NCBI GenBank assembly: GCA_941918925.1
Contig: OW799236.1
Span: 118,064,562 to 118,128,561, forward strand
Source of the DNA: Phyto melanocephala
Taxonomy: Eukaryota; Arthropoda; Insecta; Diptera; Rhinophoridae
DNA length: 64,000 nt
Direction of reading: 5' to 3'
Position numbers and translations under genes: made by a program. The notes below the pieces were generated by a model. The model was given only the letters and a program-made list of their open reading frames with translations. It searched no databases and was not told the DNA's origin. This document shows positions 48,533 through 60,354 of the stretch, one piece after another (within the stretch, counting starts at the first letter, position 1; each line of letters starts with the position of its first letter).

Positions 48533-49000
48533 ATATATCGTCGGCTTAATATGCAAACCTGCTAACTCCCTTTCAGCAAATTTTACAGGAGAGACAACGA
48601 ACTTCTTATAAGTATATCATATTTGTAGCTTGAGAAGGAACCCAAAAATATAGTTGGTTTATTTTATGGTATTTTTTTATGTATAACTACAATCTACAAA
48701 AATAAAAATCGTATTAATTGAGTTTAAATAATTGAGTTTAAATAATTGAGTTTAAATAATTGAGTTAGTAATAAACACTGAACTAATAATGTATCGGACT
48801 TAACAGTTTTTCTTACAAACATTTTTCTGTGAGAGGATTCAACAGTTTTTCTTATAAAACCGTTCACTTCAAGACTTAAATTGAAGAAAAACTACATGCT
48901 GGTCCAAGAGGCGTGTCTTTCTCTACCACTCGTCATCAAAATCTCAATTTACTTAAAAAGTGGACTTAGACGGTTTGCATAATAAGCCGACGATATGTAT
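48533..49000. mobile_element. TIR element (~468 bp) with internal 14-bp tandem repeat
   Basis: The left end ATATATCGTCGGCTTAATAT and the reverse complement of the right end, ACATATCGTCGGCTTATTAT, continue to match through GCAAACC and CT(A)A(C/G)TCC, giving arms of about 37 bp. The interior holds three to four units of TTGAGTTTAAATAA (48717-48766) and a direct repeat of AACAGTTTTTCTTA (48800 and 48842). No coding sequence is present. Target duplication is unclear. Confidence 0.65.
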
Positions 49001-49689
49001 TAAAAGAAGTATATTTTTTTACAAACATTTTTGTTTATAACTTTGACGATTATGCCTGGTATTCTGTTCACTCTTTCATGGGAATTTATGTCAAACTCCA
49101 TTTAAAAAAAGAGATAATTATGGAATAACGTTGCTTAATCAGGCATTCGATATCGATCGAAATTTTACTCGAACGATCGAGTTCGCTGTGTTTTAGGTAT
49201 AGAGATTCTAATAAGAATTTTCGAATTTACATCACGTTTGGATGTCGTAATTCGGCCCCAGCACTCTGTTTACAAAGTACAAAATATAAAAATATTTCTG
49301 TCAACATTCAAACAACATTTTATTTCGTATGAAATAATGTAAACAATAGTTATTTCGTATTTCGTATTCTGAAATTCAAAGCAAGACTTGATCAATTTTT
49401 TTCTTCCTTTTATTTGAAACAGAGTAACAGGCGCTATTGACCCATTTGTCCAAAAATATTTTTTTTATTTTTTAATTATTTATAAATAATAACAAACGTG
49501 TATATAAATTAAGCTAGGGCTGACATTCATATTTAAATTTGTTTGGTGGAGATATGGAGAAAAACAGTTGTAATCATGAAACAGAAAACAGTAGCGCTAT
49601 TGTTCTGGATACAACTTACAATTTGATTCCTAATATTCCCAAAAGAATTATAACACATACAGATATGTTTAACATGTGGCGGTTTCTAG

Positions 49690-49800
49690 TAGTTAAATTC
49701 AACTATCACACGGACAGACATAGATCGATCGACTAACTTACTCATAAGCTTTCACAAAATATATACTTTATGGAGTTTAAAAACAAAATTCACTCTTCAC
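49690..49800 (-). mobile_element. HINE 5'-region fragment
   Basis: The order CACACGGACAGACATAG, CATAAGCTTTCACAAAATAT and ATACTTTATGGAGTTT corresponds to the minus-strand form of the HINE-B 5' region (GTCC block, then AAAGCTTATG, then CCATAAAGTATATATTTT). It is truncated on both sides and diverged. Confidence 0.65.
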
Positions 49801-52072
49801 AGTACGAAGAAAAAGTGCGAATTTCTCGAGTGTATTGGAGGTAAATAATAAAAAAAGAGAGTTTAAATAATTGTACTACAAAAGTTTTTATTATATACAA
49901 GTACTTACGTATGTAAATAAATTAAACTATTCTATGATTCGAGATCTAAAAACCGGTTTATGGGATAATTTGAAAATCAATCAAATCAAATCAAATTGAA
50001 AAAACCGGGAAAATATAAAAAATACGGTTTGTCAAAACGGAGAAAATAAAAAAAAAATCTCTAAAAAAAACAAATTATATTAAAACTTCTCTTGAAATTT
50101 TTTTATCAGTTAATTTTTTAGCAATTTATTTTAAAGATATTTTATTAAAAACTCAAATTTTTTTGGAAACTTTTTAGTAAAGGGAATTAAATACTGATGC
50201 TTTTAAATCAATAAAAGAACTTATAATAATATTCAATAAAAAAAACTACAGAAGACTAGTAAAAAAATTAATAACTTAAGATTATTAATTTTTCCCCCTC
50301 AATCAATAGAAAATTTTTGTAAAGTCTTTAAAAAGAAAAATTTGATTTATTCAAATTTATAACTTTTCAATATCCTTTGCTTAATATTGGGAATCACTAG
50401 TTACTTCACATTACAGCTCAAAGAAATACACATACTGACCGTCCAGTTGGAACGTTCCTCCTTAAACAATAGCCGTAACAACAACAAAAATAACATTAAC
50501 ATTAGCAATCTGTATCTGTTGTTTGAAATCTTTTGCTCCTGCTGGGCCAGCAAATTTCTGTTGAAGTAGTTTTCTTCATGTGTGTCTCTCTTTTGTTTGT
50601 TGTGTGTTGATTTCCCATATTTACTGTCAACAAGACAAATACTTGACATAATTCATGCGCCAATTTATTTGTTTGGAATGATTCCTTCCCTGTGTCCTCC
50701 CTTGCAGCTTCTTCTTCACCATTAACTCAATTCATATTTTTCCCTGTCCCGTTGCTACCATTACCACACAGCCAACCAACACATACACTGTTAGCGTTAG
50801 TGGTGTATTGCATTTTACTTTCCAGCTTATTGCAGGTAGTCAGGTAGAGAGGGATGTACTGCGTTTGTTTGTTGTTCTCAATATTGCCAACTTTTTCGTA
50901 TAAACGTTATTTCATATTGAGGTGGCTTAGCATTTAAGAGTAAGTGCTAGTGTATTTTTATGTGTGTTAAAATTGTATTATTTGCATATTATTAGTCGGT
51001 AACTGAACAAAAAGAGAATGTATCCAATCAACCCACTAACTGCAACCAGCAACAACCGTCATCATCATCGCTATCATCACAAAATTAAAATATTGCGTAG
51101 GCTTCCTCGTTTACAATGTTGCATGAGGATATAATGTGTTAAGGATTATTAATAATTTTAACATGTTTGAATTATAACAAGATGTTTTTCAAACCATACA
51201 ATGTTGTGTCTCAACAATATTTCATTAGAAATTGTATGCTTTTGTATAAGAAAAAAAATTATTCTTGTTAAATTTGATTAAGGTCTTTGAGGCTTTAAGG
51301 TTTGTATGAAATTTATATAATTAAAGATTATACTAAAATTAAGTAAAAAATTTAATGGTTATTTTACTGAAGGAATTTAAAACTCTTTTCTTGGTTAAAT
51401 TTTTATTTAACTAGGGTATGCTAGGCTTGCGTTTTTGTGTCAAACTATTTTTAAAAATACACCCTTTTTTTATTTTTTGTAGGTGATTGTCAGTATTACG
51501 CCCCTTAGCTCAGGTATTACCCATATGTGCTTCTAAAGGTTAGACTGTTTTTCTACAGCTTGACCTATGTATATTTGGTTTGAGAACATTTTAGTGTTTT
51601 TATAGATTATAACCATTATCAAATACCGCGTTACCAAATGTGGTTGTAAAACATAATAATATCACCGTTAAAGATGTTTGTACAACAGCGTAGATTACTA
51701 CTATCATGACCGTGGTATTAAAAGCTGTAGTACAACAGATTGTGTTGTGTACATATTAAAATGAGTTTGATAACGACGTGCACAACAATAAGTTGAATAA
51801 TAAATAGAGTAAAATATTTATGTTCATCTGTTGGGTAAAAAATCATCAATGTCTCCTAAATTTTACATCGTAAATTTGAATTGTTATCGATTTTCAATAA
51901 AAAGAACCCCAGGTTATTTAAAGAAAATTAGCCAACCTTTATTAAAAATGTGAATGTAACAATATTTTCTTTTGGTATATTAATTTTTGGAAACCACCTA
52001 GACGATGTTTAATTTGCATTTTTTCTTACTGACATAAAAGCTAGTTGTTAACTTAGATAATTTATAAATATA
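49801..52072. other. AT-rich DNA, no gene seen
   Basis: CAACAA-type runs near 50470-50500 and a less AT-rich patch at 50570-51080 carry only chance frames. Nothing else was recognised. Confidence 0.5.
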
Positions 52073-52171
52073 CAGCGTTATTCATAAAAATTAAAAAGTA
52101 TTATTATATTAATCAAATTTACATAGAAAATTAGTTTGATAAACCTTTAAGAGTTTTCATGAATAAGGCTG
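52073..52171. mobile_element. 99-bp hairpin MITE
   Basis: CAGCGTTATTCATAAAAATT at the left end and the reverse complement of the right end, CAGCCTTATTCATGAAAACT, form about 20-bp arms with three or four mismatches. The left end is preceded by TA. The element folds into a single hairpin. The CAG start and TA border suggest a Tc1/mariner- or pogo-type MITE. Confidence 0.6.
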
Positions 52172-52540
52172 TTAAAAATTTGAGCTGCAAAGCACTACCC
52201 TCTGAATCATTGGCAAAAACGGACTAAAAAATTTATTATCATTGTATTTTTTATTAAATGAGAAAAAAATGTGTCTTTTAATCGTTCTCATCTATTATAT
52301 GTATCATAACTACAAACAATTAGGTTGTGTTTTAAAGCTTTAATAAAGTAATATACCACTTTTAAAGAAAGTTACTTATTTGTTTTTTTTTATGTCCTGT
52401 TTATTAGCAACAATTTAGATTTCCTAATTATCTTAAATCTTTATATTAAAAGTTTTCACAGAACGTTCAAACATATTTTTTTTAAATGTTACTTTTAAAG
52501 TTACAAAAATTTTATTAAATGCAAAACAAAAATTACAAAT

Positions 52541-52976
52541 ACAAGGTGGGCCAAAATAAATCTCCCTATTGGAAGATGCTCGGCCAATGTCAAATCTGTT
52601 TTGACATTTGTGAACTAGACAGATGTCGAATACAAGCGAACAAGCCAAGGAGTGATACACTCCCCAAGAACGTGGAATGATCGTCTCGAGGCTGCAGTGG
52701 ACGATTTTTTGAGTAAAATCATAATGAGCGATGAGGCTCATTTCCACCTCAGCGGGTACGTGAACAAGCAAAACTATCGCTTCTTGGGCACCCAAAATCC
52801 ACGAAAATCCATTTGCTCAAAGTGACTGCGTCCATTTGACCGATATCATCTTCTCGACTTGACCAATAAAGTTCTAAAGGTTCAAATAAACACAGTAAGA
52901 AAACAGAATCGAGGTTTTTCATTTAAAAAAAATGAGAGCCACACAACATAGGATGACTTCTTTTTGTCCACCTTGT
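52541..52976 (+). mobile_element. Internally deleted mariner-like element with transposase remnant
   Basis: The left end ACAAGGTGGGCCAAAATAAA and the reverse complement of the right end, ACACAAGGTGGACAAAAAGA, form imperfect terminal inverted repeats. Between them the plus strand encodes DDFLSKIIMSDEAHFHLSGY then VNKQNYRFLGTQNP (about 52700-52800), the first catalytic block of a mariner-type transposase. The second and third catalytic blocks and the DNA-binding region are deleted. A 120-codon minus-strand frame over this segment is an antisense artefact. Confidence 0.75.
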
Positions 52977-53654
52977 GTTTATTTTTTTTGCTACATATTT
53001 ATTAAGGACATGAATTTCTTTTAAGAGAACTATTTTGAATTAAAATAAGATGCAAAAAAATATTTTTAATATTAAAAAGAAAAACTCTAATTGACAGATA
53101 CTTAATGGCTTAAATGTTTTAAGATGATTTAGCTATGTGTGATTCGGCTGCAGTGTATACTAAAAGTGCCTTTATTTTGACAACTTTTAAAGTATTTTTA
53201 GCCTAATCCGGTCACAGGTCTTTTAATTCGTCATAAGTTGTTTGGTTGTTAGGCTTAAACAAACGACTTCCGTAATCTCTGAAAAAAATATTTCAAATAT
53301 TCTAAATGGCTAAGCCTAATGTTTTTATGTTTTATAATTCAGTGAAAGCAAACGTTGAAAACAAAAACAAATTTTTAGTTTTTGTTGTTGTTTTCTATAT
53401 ATTTGTACGAATGAAATTTCGTTGGGTCTTTTTTCGACATCGTTGAACAGACAGTTTATTTATTTTAACAGGTATTGTAAAGTTTCGTTTCCTTAAATTG
53501 CAAAGTAATGTTGCAGTCACTTTTTTAAAGGATGTATGGGAGGTACCCATATCCATGCTTCCATTTAGGTTAAAATTTGTATTTCGATTCACCTTAGTGA
53601 TATATATTAGCACGCCAAATTTTATTATTCTACAATTAAAAAAATTTAACTTAA
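52977..53654. other. AT-rich DNA, no gene seen
   Basis: An 88-codon minus-strand frame (53395-53661) shows no domain and is treated as chance. Confidence 0.5.
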
Positions 53655-56019
53655 TTACCAATTAAAAATAATAACAGGATTGATATTGATGAATTTTACA
53701 ATAAACTTCAAACAATAACTGTAAATTACGAAAGTGTTGTACTATGTGGTGATTTTAATTCTAATGTCTTATATGAGACACAGCTACTTGAAGCAATGAC
53801 ATCAATTGGCTTATCTCCTGCAAACACTGAAACACCAACGCACTATACTGCTACGAATCAAACACTACTTGATCTTTTTTTCGTCAGCTCAAATGACAAA
53901 ATTCTACTCTATGATCAAATTTCAGCACCTTGTTTTTCTAAACATGATTTAATTTTTTATACGATTTCAGAAAAATGGATAACATTGTAATGATTGAATG
54001 AATTGTGCAAGGTCGATTGGAGTTCTATTTACTTCATGCCTGATGTCGATAATCAGATTAATTTTCTGGAACAAAATCTTGTTACAATTTTAGAAAAATC
54101 TGTGCCATTAAAAACTGTCTTATATAATAGTAAAACTAAGCCTTGGTTTAATGAACAAATTAAATGTAAAATAAATCAACGGGATTATGCTTTTAAATGT
54201 TGGAAACGTTTTAGAACAGAAGATCTTCATATTCAGTATATTACTGCTAGAAAGGAAGTTAATAAACTTATAAAAATTACAAAATCGTTTTACTACTCTA
54301 ATCTATTTGCATCTGCTGTGAACACAATGAAAACTTGGAGAATAATTCGCGATATCGGAATCAGCAAATCTAACAGTGCTAATTCTTCTGACATAAATGT
54401 TGATCATTTAAACGAGCTATTTACTAAAGTTCCAAATGTAAACGTTTCTCCTAACTACTACTCATGTAACAGTAACTTAATAGCGACTTCATCCGAAAGT
54501 CGGTTTTCATTTAATTGTGTTTCTTAACTTGATGTTCTTGAGGCTTGTTATAATGTGAAATCTAATGCAATTGGTCCGGACAACATACATCCCAAGTTTT
54601 TAAGGTTTGTTTTTCCAGCTTTGTTACCCCAAATTACTCATATTTTTAATACCATATTAGCCAAAAGTATTTTTCCTCAAAACTGGAAGTGTGCTAAAAT
54701 TATTCCTATTCCTAAAAAAAAGAACGAGTACCGACCTATAGCTATTCTTCCATATTTATCTAAAGTTTTTGAAAAGATATTACACAAACAAATAGGTGGC
54801 TTTTTACATACAAATCGTCTACTAACTGACAGGCAATCTGGATTTCGTCCCAAACACAGCTGTACCACTGCTCTTATTGAAGTAACGGAGGAAATTCGTG
54901 GCTTCATTGATAATGGTAATATTGCGTTCCTAACACTGTTGGACTACTCTAAGGCGTTTGATATGGTTGACCACAGTATACTTCGTGTTAAGTTAACTAA
55001 TTTATTCAATTTTACTATCTCTGCAGCTGGCCTCATTTCATCTTATCTTGAAAATCGTTACCAATATGTTTCTGCAGGTAACAATAAATCATGCCCGCTA
55101 CCAGTAACAAATGGCGTTCCACAAGGTTCTATCTTAGGACCTCTTCTTTTTACATTATATATCAATGACTTACCACAGCAGTTGTCATATTGTAAGATTC
55201 ATATGTATGCTGATGACGTGCAACTTTGCTTATGTGGTAATATTGACAATGTAGTTGAATGTATTTCCAATCTTAATTCTGACCTGTCTAAAATTCAAGC
55301 TTGGGCTACGGCTAATGGTCTCTGTCTTAATCCTGCTAAGTCCAAATGCTTAAAAATTTCGCGAAACTCTTTACAAGATACCAATATACCCAACATCTTT
55401 TTAAATAACCAACGTATTGCAGTTGTCAGCAAAACTGAAAACCTTGGAATAATTCTTAATTCATCACTTACGTGGTCTAGTCATGTGAACAACGCTACTG
55501 GGAAAATTTTTTCGATGCTACGCTCGCTTTGGAAGACTCAGCATTTAACCCCTGTTAACATACGTATACTTCTTGCCAAAACTTACCTTATCCCAACTCT
55601 CCTATATGGCTGCGAAGTCTTCGCTAGTTGTGATTGCTTAAGTAAAAGAAAATTAACTTCCACATTTAACGCTATACTAAGATATGTTTTTAATTTAAGG
55701 CGATCATCTCACATAACACCCTATGAAAGTAAACTCTATGGAGTACGTTTTTGTGATCTACTAAAAATAAGATCTTTGTTACTTATGCACAAGATTATAT
55801 TCACTAATGAGCCATCATACTTGTTTAGGCGCCTAACTTTTACCCCCTCAAGAAGAAATAACAATCTGATTCAAATTAGATATAAAACGCTTGTGTCTGA
55901 ATGACAATTTTTAATTCATTGTACTCGTCTTTGGAACTCGCTACCGTCGTCTATACAGTTTTTGAGTAATGCAACGCTGTTTAGGAAATCAGTTTTTAAT
56001 TATTTTAGTCATATCTAAT
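53655..56019 (+). pseudogene. CR1-type ORF2 (endonuclease + RT), one frame with premature stops
   Basis: ORF2 supplies the nicking endonuclease and reverse transcriptase. Visible are the endonuclease motif VVLCGDFNSN (about 53735) and the KHDLI block (53940) in place of SDHxxI. RT motifs are IGPDNIHPKFLR, YRPIAILPYLSKVFEKIL, QSGFRPKHSC, LLDYSKAFDMVDHSIL (catalytic Asp), GVPQGSILGPLLFTLYINDL and MYADDVQLC (55205-55216). The C-terminal RLWNSLPSSIQ (about 55930-55960) is a CR1-group signature. The whole stretch is in a single frame. It is broken only by TAA-TGA at 53988-53993, TAA at 54525-54527 and TGA at 55902-55904. The natural end is TAA at about 56017-56019. Clade assignment within the CR1 group is uncertain. 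Confidence 0.88.
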
Positions 56020-56304
56020 AATGAGTATTTCAATAATTAAAATTCTACTTTTATTTTTAATGATTGTATTTTTAATATTCTTTTTTATAAATGTATGTTT
56101 ATTTTGTTTTATTTTCATGCTTTAAAATGTATAATTCGTTAGATTTTTTCCATTCAAAAATGTTTTCTCATTTTTATTTTTTTTAATAATCATATTGTAA
56201 TAACTTATCTTGTTCAATTTACCCATCCTGTACTATAATTATAAGACTTTAAGTCTTGTTGTATGGGAATACAAAATAAATAAATAAATAAATAAATAAA
56301 ATAA
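53655..56304 (+). mobile_element. 5'-truncated CR1-type non-LTR retrotransposon
   Basis: The element consists of the C-terminal half of the endonuclease, linker, RT and C-terminal block, then a 3' untranslated region. That region includes a perfect-stem hairpin (AAGACTTTAAGTCTT, 56243-56257) and an (AAAT)n tail (about 56273-56304). A short 3' stem-loop and a simple-repeat tail instead of poly-A are typical of the CR1/L2/Daphne group. ORF1 and the 5' region are missing. A 6-7-bp ATAACA at both limits may be a target duplication but overlaps the tail sequence. Confidence 0.8.
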
Positions 56305-56729
56305 CACAGATCACCTAAGGTATACTAACAGTATCGGCAAATTGGTACTGTAATCTCTGAGCAGGGAGGTATGAATGCAGTTAGTACTTAAAGGTGGAAA
56401 TTGAGGGGAATACATATCTCTATTTTAATATATAGATGTTTTAAAAAATTGCTTTTCTGCTATCTAACTCAGCTTTAGCTTTTTTCTCCAGTTTTGGGGA
56501 TTACACTTCCTGCAGTAACTATTTTGCTTTAGTTTGGCAAAGCACAGTATAAAGCCTTACACCAAAACGATATTTTCATTTCGTGGAAAATTTTTTTCCA
56601 AAATTCGCACTCTTCCTCAAATTTTTTTAGTGCTTCAACAAGTTTACTTGTCAATTTGATCAATTAATACCCAATACTTTGGATAAATTCGTGACCACTT
56701 TTTTGATTTTCATGTCACCGCAAATTTTT
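56305..56729. other. Intergenic DNA, no gene seen
   Basis: No domain or repeat recognised before the mariner remnant. Confidence 0.45.
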
Positions 56730-57063
56730 TAAAGGAGAACGGTCTCAACAGGATGGCGCTACATGTCATACAGCGCACAAAACCATTACTTTGTTGAGCT
56801 TAATGTTTGTAACTAAACCATCTCAAGAAATCGTCACCTTGTTGGTGTAATTTGACACATTTCGACTCTTTTTTGTGGGTTGCGTCAAATCTCTGCTTTA
56901 GGTTGATAAACCAGCCACGATTGATCATTTAGAAGCTCGCTTAACTATTGACGAAACAAGATCGAGTATGCTCGAAACAGTAGTGCAAAATTGACCCTTC
57001 AAAATGGCGTTCATAAGGCGCGATCGCAGAGACCATAAGCCAGACATTATTTTCAATTATTAA
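56730..57063 (+). pseudogene. Mariner-like transposase C-terminal remnant
   Basis: The plus strand reads SQQDGATCHTAHKTITLLS (second catalytic Asp, about 56743-56800). FDTFRLFFVGCVKS follows, the degraded LTPLDFFLWGYVKS block. Next come DKPATIDHLEARLT (about 56905-56945), MLETVVQN and finally HKPDIIFNY before a stop at about 57061. This matches the C-terminal half of the mariner transposase family whose first half is represented at 52.5 and 25 kb. At least two in-frame stops break it. Confidence 0.8.
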
Positions 57064-58134
57064 ATGCCATAAAATTGTTGATTTAATATAGTCATTCCAT
57101 TGGTTTTTTTGTGATTAAATTTTAAAATCAATGCTATACTGACTGATTGACACACTATTTAGATTTTAAATACTTCAATTATTTTTAAGTGCCAGTTTGT
57201 TATAAATCGATCATATAAGAAACTATAAAACAGACGACATCTCTAAACTTTTGCAGTATGGGATTTTTTATATTTCATATTTAGTTAAGCATTTTTAGTA
57301 ATACATTTGCCAGTAACGTATGCATCTCAAAAATCCAACCCCTTATCCCAACAATCTCCTCATTAGGACTTCACTAATAAAATGTTGCAAAAAAGCTAAT
57401 TAAATTCATATTCCAACTCATTATTAACTCAAAACTAGACAAATAATTACTTGCCATCATAACTCAACATTTTATTTAAAAAAAAAAGAAAAATCAAAAC
57501 AAAAGTTTTTCTCAGCTGAGAAAGGAATCTTGTTGCAGCATAAACAAATAGCAACTACTTGAACCACATTATGTAGTGATAAAAATTTAAGATTCAAAGG
57601 GATTTTTATGGACAATCAATATTGTGCGAACAAAAAATATCATTCACAACAACAATTCAAATGTCTAGCAATTATTTTAAGCTGATGCAAAAACATTAAA
57701 AATAAAAATATGTTGAAATTTCCAGTTTCATTTTTGCGGTTTTGCTACAGTGTTGCAATTGTACTGTTGAAAAGGAAATTGCAGAAAAGAAAGAGAAAAA
57801 GTTGTTTTTTTATTTTAATGCAAAATCGAAATATATGTTTTGCTTAATTAACGATGTACGCTGCAAAAAGGAGCGTCAGCTTTAACACTGACTCTTACGC
57901 TTTTTTAAAAAAATAAGAAAAAATATATGTAAATATGAGTGTGTGTAATTTAAAGGAGTAAAAGTGGAAGTGGTATAAAAATTGTACTTGTTTTAAGTTG
58001 CCTGACCATTTAACAGTGACGACAGCAGGAATTTTTATATTTAAACTGTAACTACAAGTCTTAAGAATACTTTTCGGTTCAAAGAACCATATAAGTTATG
58101 AAAAAAGTTCTTTATTTAAGGAAATATATGATAA
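57064..58134. other. AT-rich DNA, no gene seen
   Basis: A short imperfect inverted pair around GAGCGTCAG and CTGACTCTTACGC (about 57872-57900) is the only structure noted. Confidence 0.45.
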
Positions 58135-58690
58135 ATGGTAACGTTTTTTACATGAGGCTGGCTAACTTATATTGTGGGTAGGCGAATGAGTTAGCCAGGA
58201 AGGAAACTGCTGTGAATATATCGCATTGTAAATGAAGTCGTTATTCCATTGGGGACTATTTAAGAAGAGAACAGGTGAAGAAAATTGATTACATGAAGAG
58301 TGGCGAACCTTATGTGGCCCTCTTTTGATATCAGGCGCTCATCACGAGTCAAGGTCGGAATAATATTTCGAGTTTCCTGACGGTATTGCAGATCACTGGA
58401 TTTTGGGAAAAAGTCGCAGCTGTATGGATTTAGAGAAGGAAGATATGTTTTTCCGCCTTGCTCTCTGCCACTAGACACATTATCGTGGGCAAACATTTAC
58501 ACGATAACCTCTTTGAGATATCTATGGCCAGACGAAAAGATCTCCCAAGGTACCTTATGGCTGTGTGGTGGACTAGACTGAATCTAGCGAGAGATGTGGA
58601 CATGTTAAAATGGCGTCATAAAAACTTTACTTGACTTACTTGACAGTCCACGCACAGTGAACTGCCACGACTATCAACAAACATCGCTTA
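58135..58690. other. Unrecognised GC-richer segment
   Basis: Base composition is visibly less AT-biased than the flanks over about 550 bp, like the decayed retrotransposon remains at 38.5-39.5 kb. A 78-codon minus-strand frame (58260-58496) and several short plus-strand frames exist, but no domain was recognised. It may be a very old transposon piece or a constrained non-coding segment. It could also hold an unrecognised exon. Confidence 0.4.
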
Positions 58691-59399
58691 ATCTAGGCTG
58701 AAAGTTTTTTTCAGGAAAACTGTAATGAGTATTTAAATCTATGAATTCCTCATATTCTCAACTTTAAAGATTTAACCTGCAAAATCAACAAAGCTTTCCA
58801 GGTTTGTTTTTAAATTTTTTAAAATTAGTTGTTTTATCATACAATTGGATTCTTCAAGGAAAATAACTTATAATGGTGTATTAATACCTATATAAGCTCT
58901 TTTTTTCATCCCTTCTCTAATCTTTCTTTCTTAGCCTGTTAGCTAAACTACTTAAGTGCCAATTTAACCAAATTTCGTTAGTTAAACTTAGCCGAACTGA
59001 ACTGTCATTAACTTTACATAATGGAATATAATTGTAAGCTAGACAATAATAATGAATATTCTTTAGCTTATGAAGAAGACAATTAAATTTAGTTCTTAGA
59101 AGCAATGAATTTTAAAACAAACTCCTTCAGCCATTAGTTTTTGCTATGCAGCAATTGTCTTCAAAGGAAATAAACTCTCTACTTTTTAATAATTAAAAGA
59201 AAGTCTTCAAAAGATTGAAAGACAATGCTGAATTAGCACATGCCTTGCAAAGAGAACTACACTAACAATGGTTATTGGGAATTAGCTATAAATTCAGCTG
59301 TTTGGAATAAAGGTGAAATTTGAATCAACTTTGGCTGCTACTAGATAAATTGCAATGGAAGATTGGCTGGTGAGTCACCATAAAACAAGGTACCGTCAA
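58691..59399. other. AT-rich DNA, no gene seen
   Basis: Only chance frames; the 3' part may belong to the decayed element that follows. Confidence 0.45.
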
Positions 59400-60354
59400 A
59401 AATCGATATCTCACCGATAGACAATATCACGGAGGTAACATTAGAAAAAATCTCATCGAGATAGGTGCTACCATATCAGAGGAGGAAGAATGGAATTAAG
59501 AAACTGGGGTAAAAATTACCCTCTGCCTCGATCTTTATACTGATGAATCGAAAATTAGTTACCAAACTGCAATGGGTTTATATGACATAATCCGAAACAG
59601 ATTAAAATACTTCCATCTACCTGTTTTCCTGGCTGCTATTATGGCACTTACTAAAAGCATAAAATAGATGAAGGGGACTGATAATGAAGCTTCGACTCAT
59701 ACACTTAGGAATAACCAATCAATTATCGAAACGCTAATGACTGAACAAGTTGAATATCGGAATGTCCTGTAAAGTAATATCGAAATAAACTTTCATGCGT
59801 ATTGTGAACATCTAGAGATAATACGGATACCAGGCCATTACAGCGTAATTGAATTCATTTTTAAATATCATCACCTTAAAAAATACTAAGCCCTTTCGAA
59901 GTTTTAAAAATGAACTTAATTTTTGGGTGATTAAGTTACACGTCAAAAAATAACAAAATACTGCTGTCTGGAAGGTAATGAACTCATTAATGAGTGACTC
60001 AAATCTTAAAAAATTGAAGGATATTCTGATACTTAGTAGGCTGTAAATAACAGGTTGCATGAACTTAATAACTCTTTTAGCTCGCATGGCACTGTCTGAA
60101 TAAATGAGAATTGTAATGCTCATGTCCTCCGTTTGGAAGTATTAGATACAAATACTTTAACGTTTACGCTAAGCCGAACTTTGAACACCTAAAGAATTCA
60201 AATTGGAAAACCCTAGGGAATTAAATCGAAAGGACTGAGTTCTTGACTTCGAAATTTTAGCTGAGTTTGTGATTCTGATTTTGTAGTAAATGTTTCCGTT
60301 TCCTAAGAGAGCACAATATGCTAATTTAGTGCCCCTCTTTTTCAACCTAACCAA
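59400..60354 (+). pseudogene. Decayed I/R1-type element: RNase H part and CCTAA-type 3' end
   Basis: The plus strand shows LCLDLYTDESKI (59526-59555), equivalent to the YTDGSK start of RNase H. LKYFHLPVFLAAIMALTK (about 59605-59660) follows, for RLPxxCSVFQAEIMAI. HLEIIRIPGHYSVI (about 59808-59850) is the WVPGH block. From about 60170 to 60354 the sequence is clearly homologous to the 3' part of the insert at 29514-29855: GGGGACTGAGTTCTTG-type segment, GCCCCTCTTTTTCAACCTAA end. The 3' terminus carries CCTAACC. Stops are frequent. The two copies define one family. Confidence 0.65.

Noticed and set aside
52433..52795. 120-codon minus-strand frame
   Set aside because: Antisense of the mariner remnant, whose plus strand carries the SDEAHF block.
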